Assembly (NCBI RefSeq): GCF_000299035.1 | Contig: NZ_JH921519.1 | Span: 396,620-457,659, forward strand | Reading direction: 5' to 3' | DNA length: 61,040 nt | Source of the DNA: Bacillus bingmayongensis | GTDB taxonomy: Bacteria; Bacillota; Bacilli; Bacillales; Bacillaceae_G | Shown: positions 46,047 to 54,426 of the stretch, piece after piece | Position numbering within the stretch: the stretch's first letter is position 1 | Layout: each line of letters opens with the position of its first letter | Notes under the pieces: model-generated | Told to the model about the DNA's origin: nothing | Database searches by the model: none | The model's input: only the letters and a program-made list of their open reading frames with translations | Program-made: the position numbers and the translations under genes

Positions 46047-46721
46047 ATGAAAATCGAGAAAAATCCAGATAAAATTTATAGTTATGTACAACGATTCAAC
46101 TTTCAAACGTTCTTTTCGTTTAATATTTTTCCATATATAGAAGTTCACTCGTTTCAAAAGAAAGAAACCATTTGTAACGAGGGAGAAGAATTTCCCTATC
46201 TCTATTACTTAATTTCTGGAAAAGCAAAAATATATATGAGCCATCAAAATGGGAAGGTTTCCTTAATTAACTTTGTAAAAGCCCCATCGATTATTGGAGA
46301 ATTAGGATTAATTGGAGTCGAATCTGTGACAAAAGGAATCGAAGCTATGGAACCATGTGTTTGTTTAGCTCTTCCCCTGAAAGATTGTCATCATCTCTTG
46401 TTGCAGGACGCTCATTTCTTACAACAGCTATGCAAATTTATTGGCGAAAAAACAATTACTCGAACTGAACAATATGCGAAAAGTTATAACTATCCTTTAG
46501 AAAATCGCTTAGCAGCTTTTATTCTGTTAACTGAGCAAAACAATTGTTATCTTGAAAAGCACACGGAAGCCTCTGAATACTTAAATGTTAGTTATCGTCA
46601 TCTCTTGTATGTATTAAAGCAGTTTTGTCAGCAAAATTGGTTAAAAAAAGAAGGAAGAATGTATTTGATACAGAGCAGAGAGCAATTACAACAGTTAGCA
46701 GATGAGCTCAAACGAAAATAA
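46047..46721 (+). CDS. Crp/Fnr-family regulator (YeiL-like)
   Basis: 224 residues. The cyclic-nucleotide-binding-like domain occupies about residues 25-140 (KETICNEGEEFPYLYYLISGKAK) and a winged helix follows (EYLNVSYRHLLYVLKQF, about 175-192). The CNB domain lacks the Arg/Ser phosphate cassette of Crp, so cAMP binding is unlikely. Cys residues (33, 107, 109, 116 by rough count) could sense redox state as in YeiL, but no Fe-S motif is evident. The start ATG 46047 has GAGAGGTG upstream. Confidence 0.8.
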   Translation: MKIEKNPDKIYSYVQRFNFQTFFSFNIFPYIEVHSFQKKETICNEGEEFPYLYYLISGKAKIYMSHQNGKVSLINFVKAPSIIGELGLIGVESVTKGIEAMEPCVCLALPLKDCHHLLLQDAHFLQQLCKFIGEKTITRTEQYAKSYNYPLENRLAAFILLTEQNNCYLEKHTEASEYLNVSYRHLLYVLKQFCQQNWLKKEGRMYLIQSREQLQQLADELKRK

Positions 46722-46725
46722 AAAA

Positions 46726-46758
46726 GCAGTACCAACGTCTTAAAAACGTTGATACTGC
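46726..46758 (-). terminator. Terminator of azoR
   Basis: GCAGTACCAACGT pairs with ACGTTGATACTGC (one G-U). The T run is on the minus strand; it also follows the Crp/Fnr stop on the plus strand. Confidence 0.65.
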
Positions 46759-46798
46759 AAGAGTACTTCTCATGTTTGAGTGACGATTATATTTTTAA

Positions 46799-47425
46799 TT
46801 AGAATGTGCTTGCTACTTTAACAGCTTTTTCAAGACCTTCTGCAATAATCTCTTCCGCTTTATCTGGGAATTGATTATGACCTTCAATGATAATTGTTTC
46901 CATATTTGTTGCACCGAAGAAGCCCATCATGCTTGCTACATATTTAACAGCCATTTCTACGCCAGCTGCTGGTCCTTCAGAATATACACCACCGCGTGCA
47001 TTTAATAGTGCAATTTTCTTATCACCGATAAGACCTACTGGACCTTCTGGCGTATATTTGAATGTTTTACCAGCACGGTTTAAGTAATCGATATATGTGT
47101 GCAGTACTGCTGGAATTGTTAAATTCCATAATGGGAAACCAAATACTACTTTATCAGCTGCAAGGAATTGATCTAAATATTTATCAGCAACAGCTACTGC
47201 TTTTGCTTCTTCTGCTGTTAAGTCAAATCCTTTTCCCGCCTTAAATGTACCGTTAATCATATCTACTCCTACATATGGTAATTCTTCATTGTATAGATCA
47301 AGTTCTACCACTGTATCATTTGGATGTGATTCTTTATAGCTTGCTAAAAATGCTTCATATAATTTCACGCTAACTGCTTGGTCCGCTGGACGGTTGTTAG
47401 CTTTTACAAATAACACTGTTGTCAT
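46799..47425 (-). CDS. azoR: FMN-dependent NADH:azo/quinone oxidoreductase
   Basis: 208 residues, flavodoxin-like AzoR fold. FGFPLWNLTIPAVLHTYIDYLNRAGKTFKYT is the FMN-binding and dimer segment. NARGGVYSEGPAAGVE contacts the flavin phosphate. It reduces quinones and azo bonds in the cytoplasm. Bacillus genomes carry several paralogs, so the number cannot be assigned. AGGAGG precedes ATG 47425. Confidence 0.92.
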   Translation of the reverse strand: MTTVLFVKANNRPADQAVSVKLYEAFLASYKESHPNDTVVELDLYNEELPYVGVDMINGTFKAGKGFDLTAEEAKAVAVADKYLDQFLAADKVVFGFPLWNLTIPAVLHTYIDYLNRAGKTFKYTPEGPVGLIGDKKIALLNARGGVYSEGPAAGVEMAVKYVASMMGFFGATNMETIIIEGHNQFPDKAEEIIAEGLEKAVKVASTF

Positions 47426-47617
47426 GTTTTTTCCTCCTACTACTCACTCTCACGTTGTTTATTATTTACTCGCTAAAAAGGGAGAATCCCTTGTAATTGT
47501 TGTTGCTTACAAATATATTTTATCCTCTCATTCCAACAATTTCTTCCACACATAGACGTATCTTTTCATAAAAAAAGTCCACCTTCTAAAGGCGAACTAG
47601 GTCCTACGACTTTTGTC

Positions 47618-48265
47618 TTATACAATTCCATTTTTCACTGCATATAAAGCTGCTTGCGTACGATCCGATAGATTTAATTTACTTAAAATACTACTTACAT
47701 GAGCTTTTACTGTTTTTTCCGTAATGACTAAAACAGATGCAATTTCCTTATTGCTCATCCCTTTTGCCAAGAGCTGCAACACTTCATTCTCCCTTGCCGT
47801 TAGTACATCTACATGAATATTTGATGACTCCTGTTGCTCTTCTTGCGGCAATGTTTGAGAAAGAAGTGCACTTGCTATATCAGGATGAAGCTGAATATTT
47901 CCTTTGTATGCACTACGAATCGCTTCCACAAGTTGATCTGGTTCAACATCTTTAAGAATATATCCGCTTGCCCCAGCCTTTAAAGCTGGTAAAACATGCG
48001 CTTGATCCGAAAAACTAGTTAATACGAGTACTTTCACATTTGGATATTCTTTTTTTATGCACGCAGTTGCTTCAATACCATCCATCTCTGGCATATATAA
48101 ATCCATTAGTACAACATCCGGCTGCACCTCGCCTACTTTCGTTAACGCTTCTTTCCCGTTATTTGCTTCTCCAACTAGCTCCAAATCTTCTTGCGTACTT
48201 AAAAAAAATGCTAATCCTTTTAAAACAACTGTATGATCATCAACTAATAATACTTTTATCTTCAC
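47618..48265 (-). CDS. NarL/LuxR-type response regulator (AirR/YhcR-like)
   Basis: 215 residues. The receiver domain has VDDHTVV, phospho-Asp in VVLMDLYMPEMDG (about 55), and LTSF and LKDVEP switch residues. The C-terminal LuxR HTH is LTARENEVLQLLAKGMSNKEIASVL. It is the partner of the kinase 25 bases upstream. Its kinase resembles AirS (YhcS) of S. aureus, so AirR-like control of respiration or anaerobic genes is possible. Confidence 0.92.
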   Translation of the reverse strand: MKIKVLLVDDHTVVLKGLAFFLSTQEDLELVGEANNGKEALTKVGEVQPDVVLMDLYMPEMDGIEATACIKKEYPNVKVLVLTSFSDQAHVLPALKAGASGYILKDVEPDQLVEAIRSAYKGNIQLHPDIASALLSQTLPQEEQQESSNIHVDVLTARENEVLQLLAKGMSNKEIASVLVITEKTVKAHVSSILSKLNLSDRTQAALYAVKNGIV

Positions 48266-48290
48266 GAATTCCCCTCATCTTCACATGACA

Positions 48291-49868
48291 TTATAATGGT
48301 ATGATAACTTTTATACTTGTTCTCTTTTCTTCACTTACAATCGTAATATATCCACCAATTAACTCCGCTCGTTCACGCATCGTTGTCATACCGAGCGATT
48401 TCTTCTCTTTTACATTCTTCTCTATAAAACCAACGCCGTGATCAACTACTTCTAAGGATACATTGTTCTCTGTCACTTTGAAATAAATCGTTGCTTCTCT
48501 TACACCTGCATGCTTACTTACATTATTTAATGCCTCTTGTCCAATACGCCATAATGTTTCTTCTACTACACGCGGTAAATCACGTACACCTGTAACCTGC
48601 TCACGAATTTTTAAACCTAAGTTTTCACCATATTGCTTTAAAGCTGGCAGTAATCCTTTTTCTAGTCCCGCTGGACGAAGCTGCCAAATAAGTGTCCGCA
48701 TTTCTTTTAAAGCACCTTGCGCTAACTCCCTCATCTCATGAAGAGATTGATCTACCCTTTCATTTTGTCCCTTCAAAACAGCCTCTGCTCCCTTCGTCAT
48801 GAAGGTTAATGAAAATAATTTTTGTGAAACTGAATCGTGCAGATCCCTTGCCAAACGGTTACGTTCTTCCATTCTAACAAGCTCGCGGCGCTGTTCATTT
48901 AATCGTAAATTCTCAATCATTAATGAAATATGATTCGTTAACGCTTGAAGAACATCTACGGCATTTGTATCAAACTCAACCTGGTTTGAATTCACACATA
49001 AAACACCAAAGACGTGATTTCGAATATGTATTGGAGCTGCAATAATAGAACCGTTAGGATGAACGCCATTTCCAACTTGTCTTTTCATTAAAACAGGTCG
49101 GTTCTTTTCTATCGCTTCCTTTGCTGCCCTCTCAAAACCCGAATCCTCTTGCAATGTATGCTTCTTATAGAAAGCTCGCATGGATAACTTCTTTTCTTCT
49201 TGTATAAAAAATGCGACTTGCTCCCATAGAAATACATTTCCCACTTGTTTTACAACTTCTTCTGGCAATGTATTTAACTTATGAATCTTTCTTAGTTCCT
49301 GAATAAAACGCTCTAGTTTCACATAATAATGAGCTCGTTTCTTTTCATTTCCATATAGCTTCGTTCGTTTTAAAGCTGTTCCAATTTGCAGGGCAACCGA
49401 TTGTAATAGCATCAGTTCTTCTTCAGAAAAATGTGTTTTTCCTGGACTCGCTACATTTAGTACGCCAAATTCTTCTCCACCAGCTTTTAATGGAACAGTA
49501 GCATGATGAAGAATCCCTTCTGTGTCACCCCAATTATTTTCAACCGCGTTGTTGATTCTTTTACATTCAATAATATTAACCGCTCGCTCTAATTTCCCTT
49601 CTACAAAACGGCGCAGGCACCAGCATTCTCCTTCACACATTGGCCTTTTATTTTGAAAGGAAAGCGCTGCTGGTAAATGATAATCAATTAATTTTGTATA
49701 TCTGCCATTTTCATCGGCAAGAAAAATCCATCCTGTCGTTAATCCTGTTACATGCAGCAATTTTTCTAATACCGCTTGTAGCACATGATATGTATCATTG
49801 GATGTATTTAATGTTTCTGCAATCTCTTTTAATATAGCTAATTCGCTTATACGGTTCTCTTGAAACAT
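48291..49868 (-). CDS. GAF-domain sensor histidine kinase with four-Cys motif (AirS/YhcS-like)
   Basis: 525 residues and soluble. GAF1 (about 15-175) holds Cys78, Cys82, Cys84 and Cys102 (CEGECWC, then ECKR). This pattern resembles the [2Fe-2S] redox-sensing GAF of S. aureus AirS. GAF2 covers about 190-330 with a Cys in GVLCVNSNQ. The HisKA_3 box is RNRLARDLHDSVSQKLFSL. The HATPase domain ends in GLGMTTMRERAELIGG. It would respond to oxygen or oxidants; this is inferred from the Cys set. ATG 49868 is preceded by TAGGAGAC, which beats the longer start at 49904. Confidence 0.88.
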   Translation of the reverse strand: MFQENRISELAILKEIAETLNTSNDTYHVLQAVLEKLLHVTGLTTGWIFLADENGRYTKLIDYHLPAALSFQNKRPMCEGECWCLRRFVEGKLERAVNIIECKRINNAVENNWGDTEGILHHATVPLKAGGEEFGVLNVASPGKTHFSEEELMLLQSVALQIGTALKRTKLYGNEKKRAHYYVKLERFIQELRKIHKLNTLPEEVVKQVGNVFLWEQVAFFIQEEKKLSMRAFYKKHTLQEDSGFERAAKEAIEKNRPVLMKRQVGNGVHPNGSIIAAPIHIRNHVFGVLCVNSNQVEFDTNAVDVLQALTNHISLMIENLRLNEQRRELVRMEERNRLARDLHDSVSQKLFSLTFMTKGAEAVLKGQNERVDQSLHEMRELAQGALKEMRTLIWQLRPAGLEKGLLPALKQYGENLGLKIREQVTGVRDLPRVVEETLWRIGQEALNNVSKHAGVREATIYFKVTENNVSLEVVDHGVGFIEKNVKEKKSLGMTTMRERAELIGGYITIVSEEKRTSIKVIIPL

Positions 49869-50025
49869 AAATTGTCTCCTACATACAATATTTTCTTTTC
49901 TCATTGTACCAAATTTAATGTATTCTCAAACAAACAAGTAACTTTTTCACTTTGTACTTATTCATAAGATTGATATAATGATTAAAAATGTAGTTTTCAT
50001 TATATCATCTGAGGGGGCTTTCACA

Positions 50026-50850
50026 ATGACATTAAACAAAGCACTTACAATCGCTGGTTCTGACACAAGCGGTGGCGCTGGTATACAAGCGGATTTAAAA
50101 ACGTTCCAAGAACTTGGTGTATACGGAATGACGTCTCTTACAACAATCGTAACGATGGATCCACATAACGGCTGGGCACATAACGTATTCCCTATTCCTG
50201 CTTCTACACTCAAGCCACAATTAGAAACAACAATTGAAGGTGTTGGTGTTGATGCTTTAAAAACGGGTATGCTTGGATCTGTTGAAATCATTGAAATGGT
50301 TGCTGAAACAATTGAAAAGCATAATCTACAAAATGTAGTAGTAGACCCAGTTATGGTTTGTAAAGGGGCAGATGAAGCATTGCATCCTGAAACAAATGAC
50401 TGCTTACGTGATGTACTTGTTCCAAAAGCATTAGTTGTAACACCAAACTTATTTGAAGCATACCAATTAAGCGGTGTGAAAATTAATTCCCTTGAAGACA
50501 TGAAAGAAGCTGCTAAAAAAATCCATACTTTAGGTGCAAAATATGTACTAATTAAAGGCGGTAGCAAACTAGGTACAGAAACTGCAATCGATGTATTGTA
50601 CGATGGAGAAACATTCGACTTCTTAGAATCAGAGAAAATTGATACAACAAATACACACGGCGCAGGTTGCACATACTCTGCAGCAATTACGGCAGAACTT
50701 GCAAAAGGTAAATCTGTAAAGGAAGCTGTAGCAATCGCAAAAGACTTCATCACAGCTGCGATTCGTCACTCTTTCAAATTAAACGAATACATCGGACCAA
50801 CACATCACGGTGCATATCGTAAATTTGCTGCTGGAAAAGAGCTTGTATAA
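50026..50850 (+). CDS. pdxK: Hydroxymethylpyrimidine/pyridoxine kinase (PdxK/ThiD family)
   Basis: 274 residues, ribokinase fold. The start is ALTIAGSDTSGGAGIQADLK, GVDALKTGMLGSVEI follows, and TTNTHGAGCTYSAAITAEL is the anion hole with the catalytic Asp region. B. subtilis PdxK (YwdB) and ThiD share this fold, and the ywd-type neighbourhood favours pdxK. Substrate choice (HMP or pyridoxal) cannot be told for certain. ATG 50026 has GAGGGGGC upstream. A terminator follows. Confidence 0.88.
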   Translation: MTLNKALTIAGSDTSGGAGIQADLKTFQELGVYGMTSLTTIVTMDPHNGWAHNVFPIPASTLKPQLETTIEGVGVDALKTGMLGSVEIIEMVAETIEKHNLQNVVVDPVMVCKGADEALHPETNDCLRDVLVPKALVVTPNLFEAYQLSGVKINSLEDMKEAAKKIHTLGAKYVLIKGGSKLGTETAIDVLYDGETFDFLESEKIDTTNTHGAGCTYSAAITAELAKGKSVKEAVAIAKDFITAAIRHSFKLNEYIGPTHHGAYRKFAAGKELV

Positions 50851-50855
50851 GAAAT

Positions 50856-50890
50856 AAAAAAACAGGCTATCTATGGATAGCTTGTTTTTT
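50856..50890 (+). terminator. Terminator of the HMP/pyridoxal kinase gene
   Basis: AAAAAACAGGCTATC and GATAGCTTGTTTTTT pair with one G-U around a four-base loop. Confidence 0.85.
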
Positions 50891-50965
50891 ATGATGCTAA
50901 ACCTTATTTCTACCATTTCTTTTCAAACTCTATTCAAAAAACTATACACTCAAAACCATTTTTGT

Positions 50966-50981
50966 TGTTCCACGTGAAACA
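50966..50981. other. parS centromere-like site (Spo0J/ParB binding)
   Basis: TGTTCCACGTGAAACA fits the B. subtilis parS consensus TGTTNCACGTGAAACA at every position. It lies in an intergenic gap and at the centre of a longer imperfect palindrome (50959-50988, arms TTTTTGTTGTT and AACAACAAAAA). Spo0J would load SMC here. Confidence 0.9.
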
Positions 50982-50991
50982 ACAAAAAAGT

Positions 50992-51016
50992 AAAAAAGAG
51001 CGACGAATCGCTCTTT
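50992..51016 (-). terminator. Terminator after the YbdD gene
   Basis: AAAGAGCGA and TCGCTCTTT pair around four bases, followed by a T run on the minus strand. Confidence 0.75.
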
Positions 51017-51020
51017 CTCT

Positions 51021-51224
51021 TCAGCAACACCTTGATATTTTTCCACCTTTCGCATTGAACCTAGCTTCTTGTGCTTCTGCAAAAAACTGTTTTCGACATA
51101 GAATCGGTTCTTCTGGGTGGTGCTGTTTCATATGAGTAACGTACTTTTCATAACTTGGTACTCCAACAAGCAAACTAATAAATTGCTTACGTGTTCTCCA
51201 CACCTTCCCCAATTTTTTAAGCAT
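51021..51224 (-). CDS. YbdD/YjiX family protein, CstA partner
   Basis: 67 residues from ATG 51224, like E. coli YbdD (65 residues). LLVGVPSYEKYVTHMKQHHPEEP and the C-terminal GGKISRCC are family marks; the terminal Cys pair is conserved. A start at 51245 is possible but overlaps cstA by 29 bases. It is always encoded next to cstA-type transporters and is needed for their activity in enterobacteria. Confidence 0.88.
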   Translation of the reverse strand: MLKKLGKVWRTRKQFISLLVGVPSYEKYVTHMKQHHPEEPILCRKQFFAEAQEARFNAKGGKISRCC

Positions 51225-53298
51225 AATTTCTCGACTCACTTTCATCTCTTGGAATATATGGTGCTTCTTTTAATGGTGTTGCTTTATTTTGCAACACTTT
51301 AATCCATATACGAATAGCCGAAACAAGAACTGCGATAACAACTACCATGAAAATACCACATAGTGCTGCATCAATATAATCATTGAAAATAATTTGCTTC
51401 ATTTGTGCCACATTTTTAGCTGGTGCTAGTATTTTTCTTTCATCTAAAGCGTTTTGAAATACTTTTGCATGCGATAAAAATCCAATTTTCGGATTCTCAT
51501 GAAATAATTTTTGATAGCCAGCTGTCATCGTCACAATCAACAAGCCTACCGTTGGGATAAGTGTAACCCAAACGTACGCCTTTTTCCCCATTTTGAACAA
51601 TATCGTTGTTCCAAGTAATAAAGCGATTCCAGCTAACATTTGGTTAGCTATTCCAAAGAGTGGCCATAACGTATTAATTCCACCAAGTGGATCAACTACA
51701 CCTTGGTATAAGAAATACCCCCATCCTAACACACATAGGGTTGTTGCAATAACATTAGCCAGTGTAGAATCTGTCTTCGAAAATGGTTTATATACGTGCC
51801 CTAAAATATCTTGAATCATAAATCGTCCTACACGTGTACCAGCATCAATTGTAGTTAAAATAAATAGTGCTTCAAATAAAATAGCAAAATGATACCAAAA
51901 TGCCATCATCGCGGTTCCACCAATTACTTGTGAGAAGATGTAGGCCATCCCAATTGCTAATGTTGGTGCTCCTCCTGTACGAGATAAAATGGTTTGTTCA
52001 CCAACATTTACAGCAAGATCTTTTAATTCATTTGGTGTAATTGCAAATCCCCAAGAAGAAATAACTTGAGCAGCTTGTGATACATCGGTACCAATAAGAG
52101 CTGCTGGACTGTTAATTGCAAAGTATGTCCCTGGTGTTAATACACAAGCCGCAATCATTGCCATCGCCGCGACGAACGATTCCATTAACATGGCCCCGTA
52201 ACCAATTGGCTGGGCATGACCTTCTCTTTCAATCATCTTCGGCGTGGTACCAGAGGAAACTAAAGCATGGAATCCTGATACAGCCCCGCACGCGATTGTA
52301 ATAAATAAAAACGGAAATAGATTTCCAGAAAATACCGGTCCTGTTCCATCAATAAACTTGGACACAGCCGGCATTTGTAAGTTTGGTGCTACAATTAAAA
52401 TCCCAATTGCTAGCCCAACAATTGTTCCGATCTTTAAAAATGTACTTAAATAATCACGCGGAGCAAGGAGCATCCAAACTGGTAATGCAGATGCAATAAA
52501 GCCGTATACAATAAGCATAATTGCAATCGTTTCACCACTAAAAGTAAACATGCTTGCGAGCGTAGGATTCTCAGCTACATACTGTCCTCCCACAAGAGAT
52601 AAAAGGAGTAAAATAATACCGATAACCGACCCCTCTCCAACGCGTCCCGGACGGATATAACGCATATAAACACCCATTAAAATAGCAATTGGAATTGTCG
52701 CTGCGATTGTAAACATTCCCCAAGGACTACCAACAAGCGCTTTCACAACCACTAGAGCTAATACCGCTAATAAAATAATCATAATGCCTAAAATACCAAT
52801 CATTGCAATTAATCCTGTTACAGGACCAATCTCATCTTTAATCATTTCACCTAATGATTTTCCATTACGTCTCATTGAAGCAAATAAAATAACAAAATCT
52901 TGTACAGCTCCAGCGATTACAACTCCAACAATAATCCAAATTGTTCCTGGTAAATATCCCATTTGCGCTGCCAAAATTGGCCCTACTAGTGGACCAGCTC
53001 CAGCAATTGCCGCAAAGTGATGTCCAAATAATACCCATTTATTTGTTGGAACATAATCCTTCCCATCATTGAGCGTCTCAGCAGGTGTTTGCCGATTATT
53101 ATCTAGTTCAAATACTTTTCGTGCGATAAATCTACTATAGAAACGGTAAGCAACGGCATATACAGAAACAGCTGCCACTAATAGCCATACAGCATTAATC
53201 GTTTCACCTTGTGATAAGGCAATTACACCAAATCCAACTGCTCCTAATGCTGCGATTACACCCCAAAGTAAAATTGACTTAAATGCCTTCACATACAA
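51217..53298 (-). CDS. cstA: CstA-family pyruvate/peptide transporter
   Basis: 693 residues with about 16-18 membrane segments. The N-terminal CstA domain (NKWVLFGHHFAAIAGAGPLVGPILA) and SGFHALVSSGTTPKMIERE are typical. Family members import pyruvate (BtsT, CstA in E. coli) or peptides during carbon limitation. The adjacent LytTR regulator, with no kinase in the window, recalls the BtsSR and YpdAB systems that sense pyruvate and switch on such transporters. AAGGGGG precedes ATG 53298. Confidence 0.95.
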   Translation of the reverse strand: MYVKAFKSILLWGVIAALGAVGFGVIALSQGETINAVWLLVAAVSVYAVAYRFYSRFIARKVFELDNNRQTPAETLNDGKDYVPTNKWVLFGHHFAAIAGAGPLVGPILAAQMGYLPGTIWIIVGVVIAGAVQDFVILFASMRRNGKSLGEMIKDEIGPVTGLIAMIGILGIMIILLAVLALVVVKALVGSPWGMFTIAATIPIAILMGVYMRYIRPGRVGEGSVIGIILLLLSLVGGQYVAENPTLASMFTFSGETIAIMLIVYGFIASALPVWMLLAPRDYLSTFLKIGTIVGLAIGILIVAPNLQMPAVSKFIDGTGPVFSGNLFPFLFITIACGAVSGFHALVSSGTTPKMIEREGHAQPIGYGAMLMESFVAAMAMIAACVLTPGTYFAINSPAALIGTDVSQAAQVISSWGFAITPNELKDLAVNVGEQTILSRTGGAPTLAIGMAYIFSQVIGGTAMMAFWYHFAILFEALFILTTIDAGTRVGRFMIQDILGHVYKPFSKTDSTLANVIATTLCVLGWGYFLYQGVVDPLGGINTLWPLFGIANQMLAGIALLLGTTILFKMGKKAYVWVTLIPTVGLLIVTMTAGYQKLFHENPKIGFLSHAKVFQNALDERKILAPAKNVAQMKQIIFNDYIDAALCGIFMVVVIAVLVSAIRIWIKVLQNKATPLKEAPYIPRDESESRNYA

Positions 53299-53414
53299 TC
53301 CCCCTTATACTACTTCTTAGTGGAGATTGTACTAAATTTTCTGAATATTTAAGTTGAATCCTCCTTATCATGAAGGATTCTTATGTTAACATGTTGAAAT
53401 TCACCCACGACTTG

Positions 53415-54131
53415 TCATAGTTCAATTTTATTTCGAAGTCGTTTTACATAATTTCGACTAACAGGAATCGGCTGCTCATCATACCTTTCCAAATAAAGAT
53501 TATAAGTTCCATTATAATAAGGCTTTAGTTCCTGAACATACATGACATTTATTAAATAACTCTTATGAACACGTAAAAAATCATATGCTGTTAATTTATT
53601 TTCTAATTCTTGAAGTGTATACGTTGAAATATACTGATTATTTGTTGTATAAATTGAGACGGTTTTATTCTCCTTATTCTTACTTACATATACAATATCC
53701 TCTGGAAAAATATACGTAATCCCTTCATGTCTTTCAATCGGAAGTTTGCGCAAATGACTTTTTATATTTTTTCCTTTTTCTTGCTCTATTCTATGCAAAA
53801 GAAATTGTAAATCTTCTGCACGAAAAGGTCGTAGTAAATAATAAAACGCTTGGAAGCGAAAAGCTGTTATCGCCTCTTCTATATTCTCACCGATAAAAAT
53901 AAACCTTGTATCGCAACTTAATTGTTGTAATAAGCTAGAGAATTCAAACCCTGTGCCATCCTTTAATTTTGTATCTAAAAAAACAAAATCAGGAATATGT
54001 TTTTTGGCTACTTGTAAAGATTCCATTCCTGTTCTTGCTTCAAAGCACTCTACATTTCGCATATTTTCCGTAAATGTCTCAATTAATCGATTTCTATTTT
54101 CTGTCTCTTCCATGATAAGTAAAATTTTCAT
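53415..54131 (-). CDS. LytTR-family response regulator, likely cstA regulator
   Basis: 238 residues. The receiver domain has phospho-Asp in FVFLDTKLKDGTGF (about 55), and the switch region is atypical: FRPFRAEDL replaces the usual KPF, with Lys changed to Arg. The LytTR DNA-binding domain covers about 135-238 (HEGITYIFPEDIVYVSKNKEN, FLRVHKSYLINVMYVQEL). A histidine kinase is not in this window. Location 5' of cstA, transcribed in the same direction (116-base gap), supports control of cstA. ATG 54131 has AGGTGG upstream. Confidence 0.88.
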   Translation of the reverse strand: MKILLIMEETENRNRLIETFTENMRNVECFEARTGMESLQVAKKHIPDFVFLDTKLKDGTGFEFSSLLQQLSCDTRFIFIGENIEEAITAFRFQAFYYLLRPFRAEDLQFLLHRIEQEKGKNIKSHLRKLPIERHEGITYIFPEDIVYVSKNKENKTVSIYTTNNQYISTYTLQELENKLTAYDFLRVHKSYLINVMYVQELKPYYNGTYNLYLERYDEQPIPVSRNYVKRLRNKIEL

Positions 54132-54262
54132 TTGCCCAACCACCTAATTCTTTTGTCCATATGTCTTGTTGTATACATTCGCTTTCGTAAGAAATAATCC
54201 CTTTTTCTAACCAGATTTTCTACTTACTATTAATTCTTTCACTACAGCATAAAGTATAAATT

Positions 54263-54391
54263 TGATCAGTGTTTTTTGCATCCTCCACTGATTATTAGCC
54301 CTCACCAATCAGGCTTTTACGGGTAGTTTTTAGCTCCCATCTAACTCCTTTACTTCGAGATGAGAGTATGACCGCTCGTTAATGCGTGATA
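54263..54391. repeat. Structured repeat R3, copy a, downstream of niaP
   Basis: It shares CACTGATTATTAGCCC and the block order with 55745-55850. On the minus strand ATCAGTG and CACTGAT form a closing hairpin. Another stem CTCTCATCT/AGATGGGAG is possible. It lies between the LytTR gene and the niaP terminator. Confidence 0.6.
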
Positions 54392-54393
54392 AC

Positions 54394-54425
54394 AAAAAAG
54401 GAAGTCTGCTGGACTCCCTTTTTTC
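54394..54425 (-). terminator. Terminator of the niacin-type permease gene
   Basis: AAAAAAGG-A-AGTC and GACT-C-CCTTTTTT pair around four bases, at the 3' end of the gene. Confidence 0.8.
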
Positions 54426-54426
54426 A

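Noticed and set aside
47573-47611. AAAGTC/GACTTT hairpin after the response regulator
   Set aside because: Stem too short and loop too long to call a terminator.
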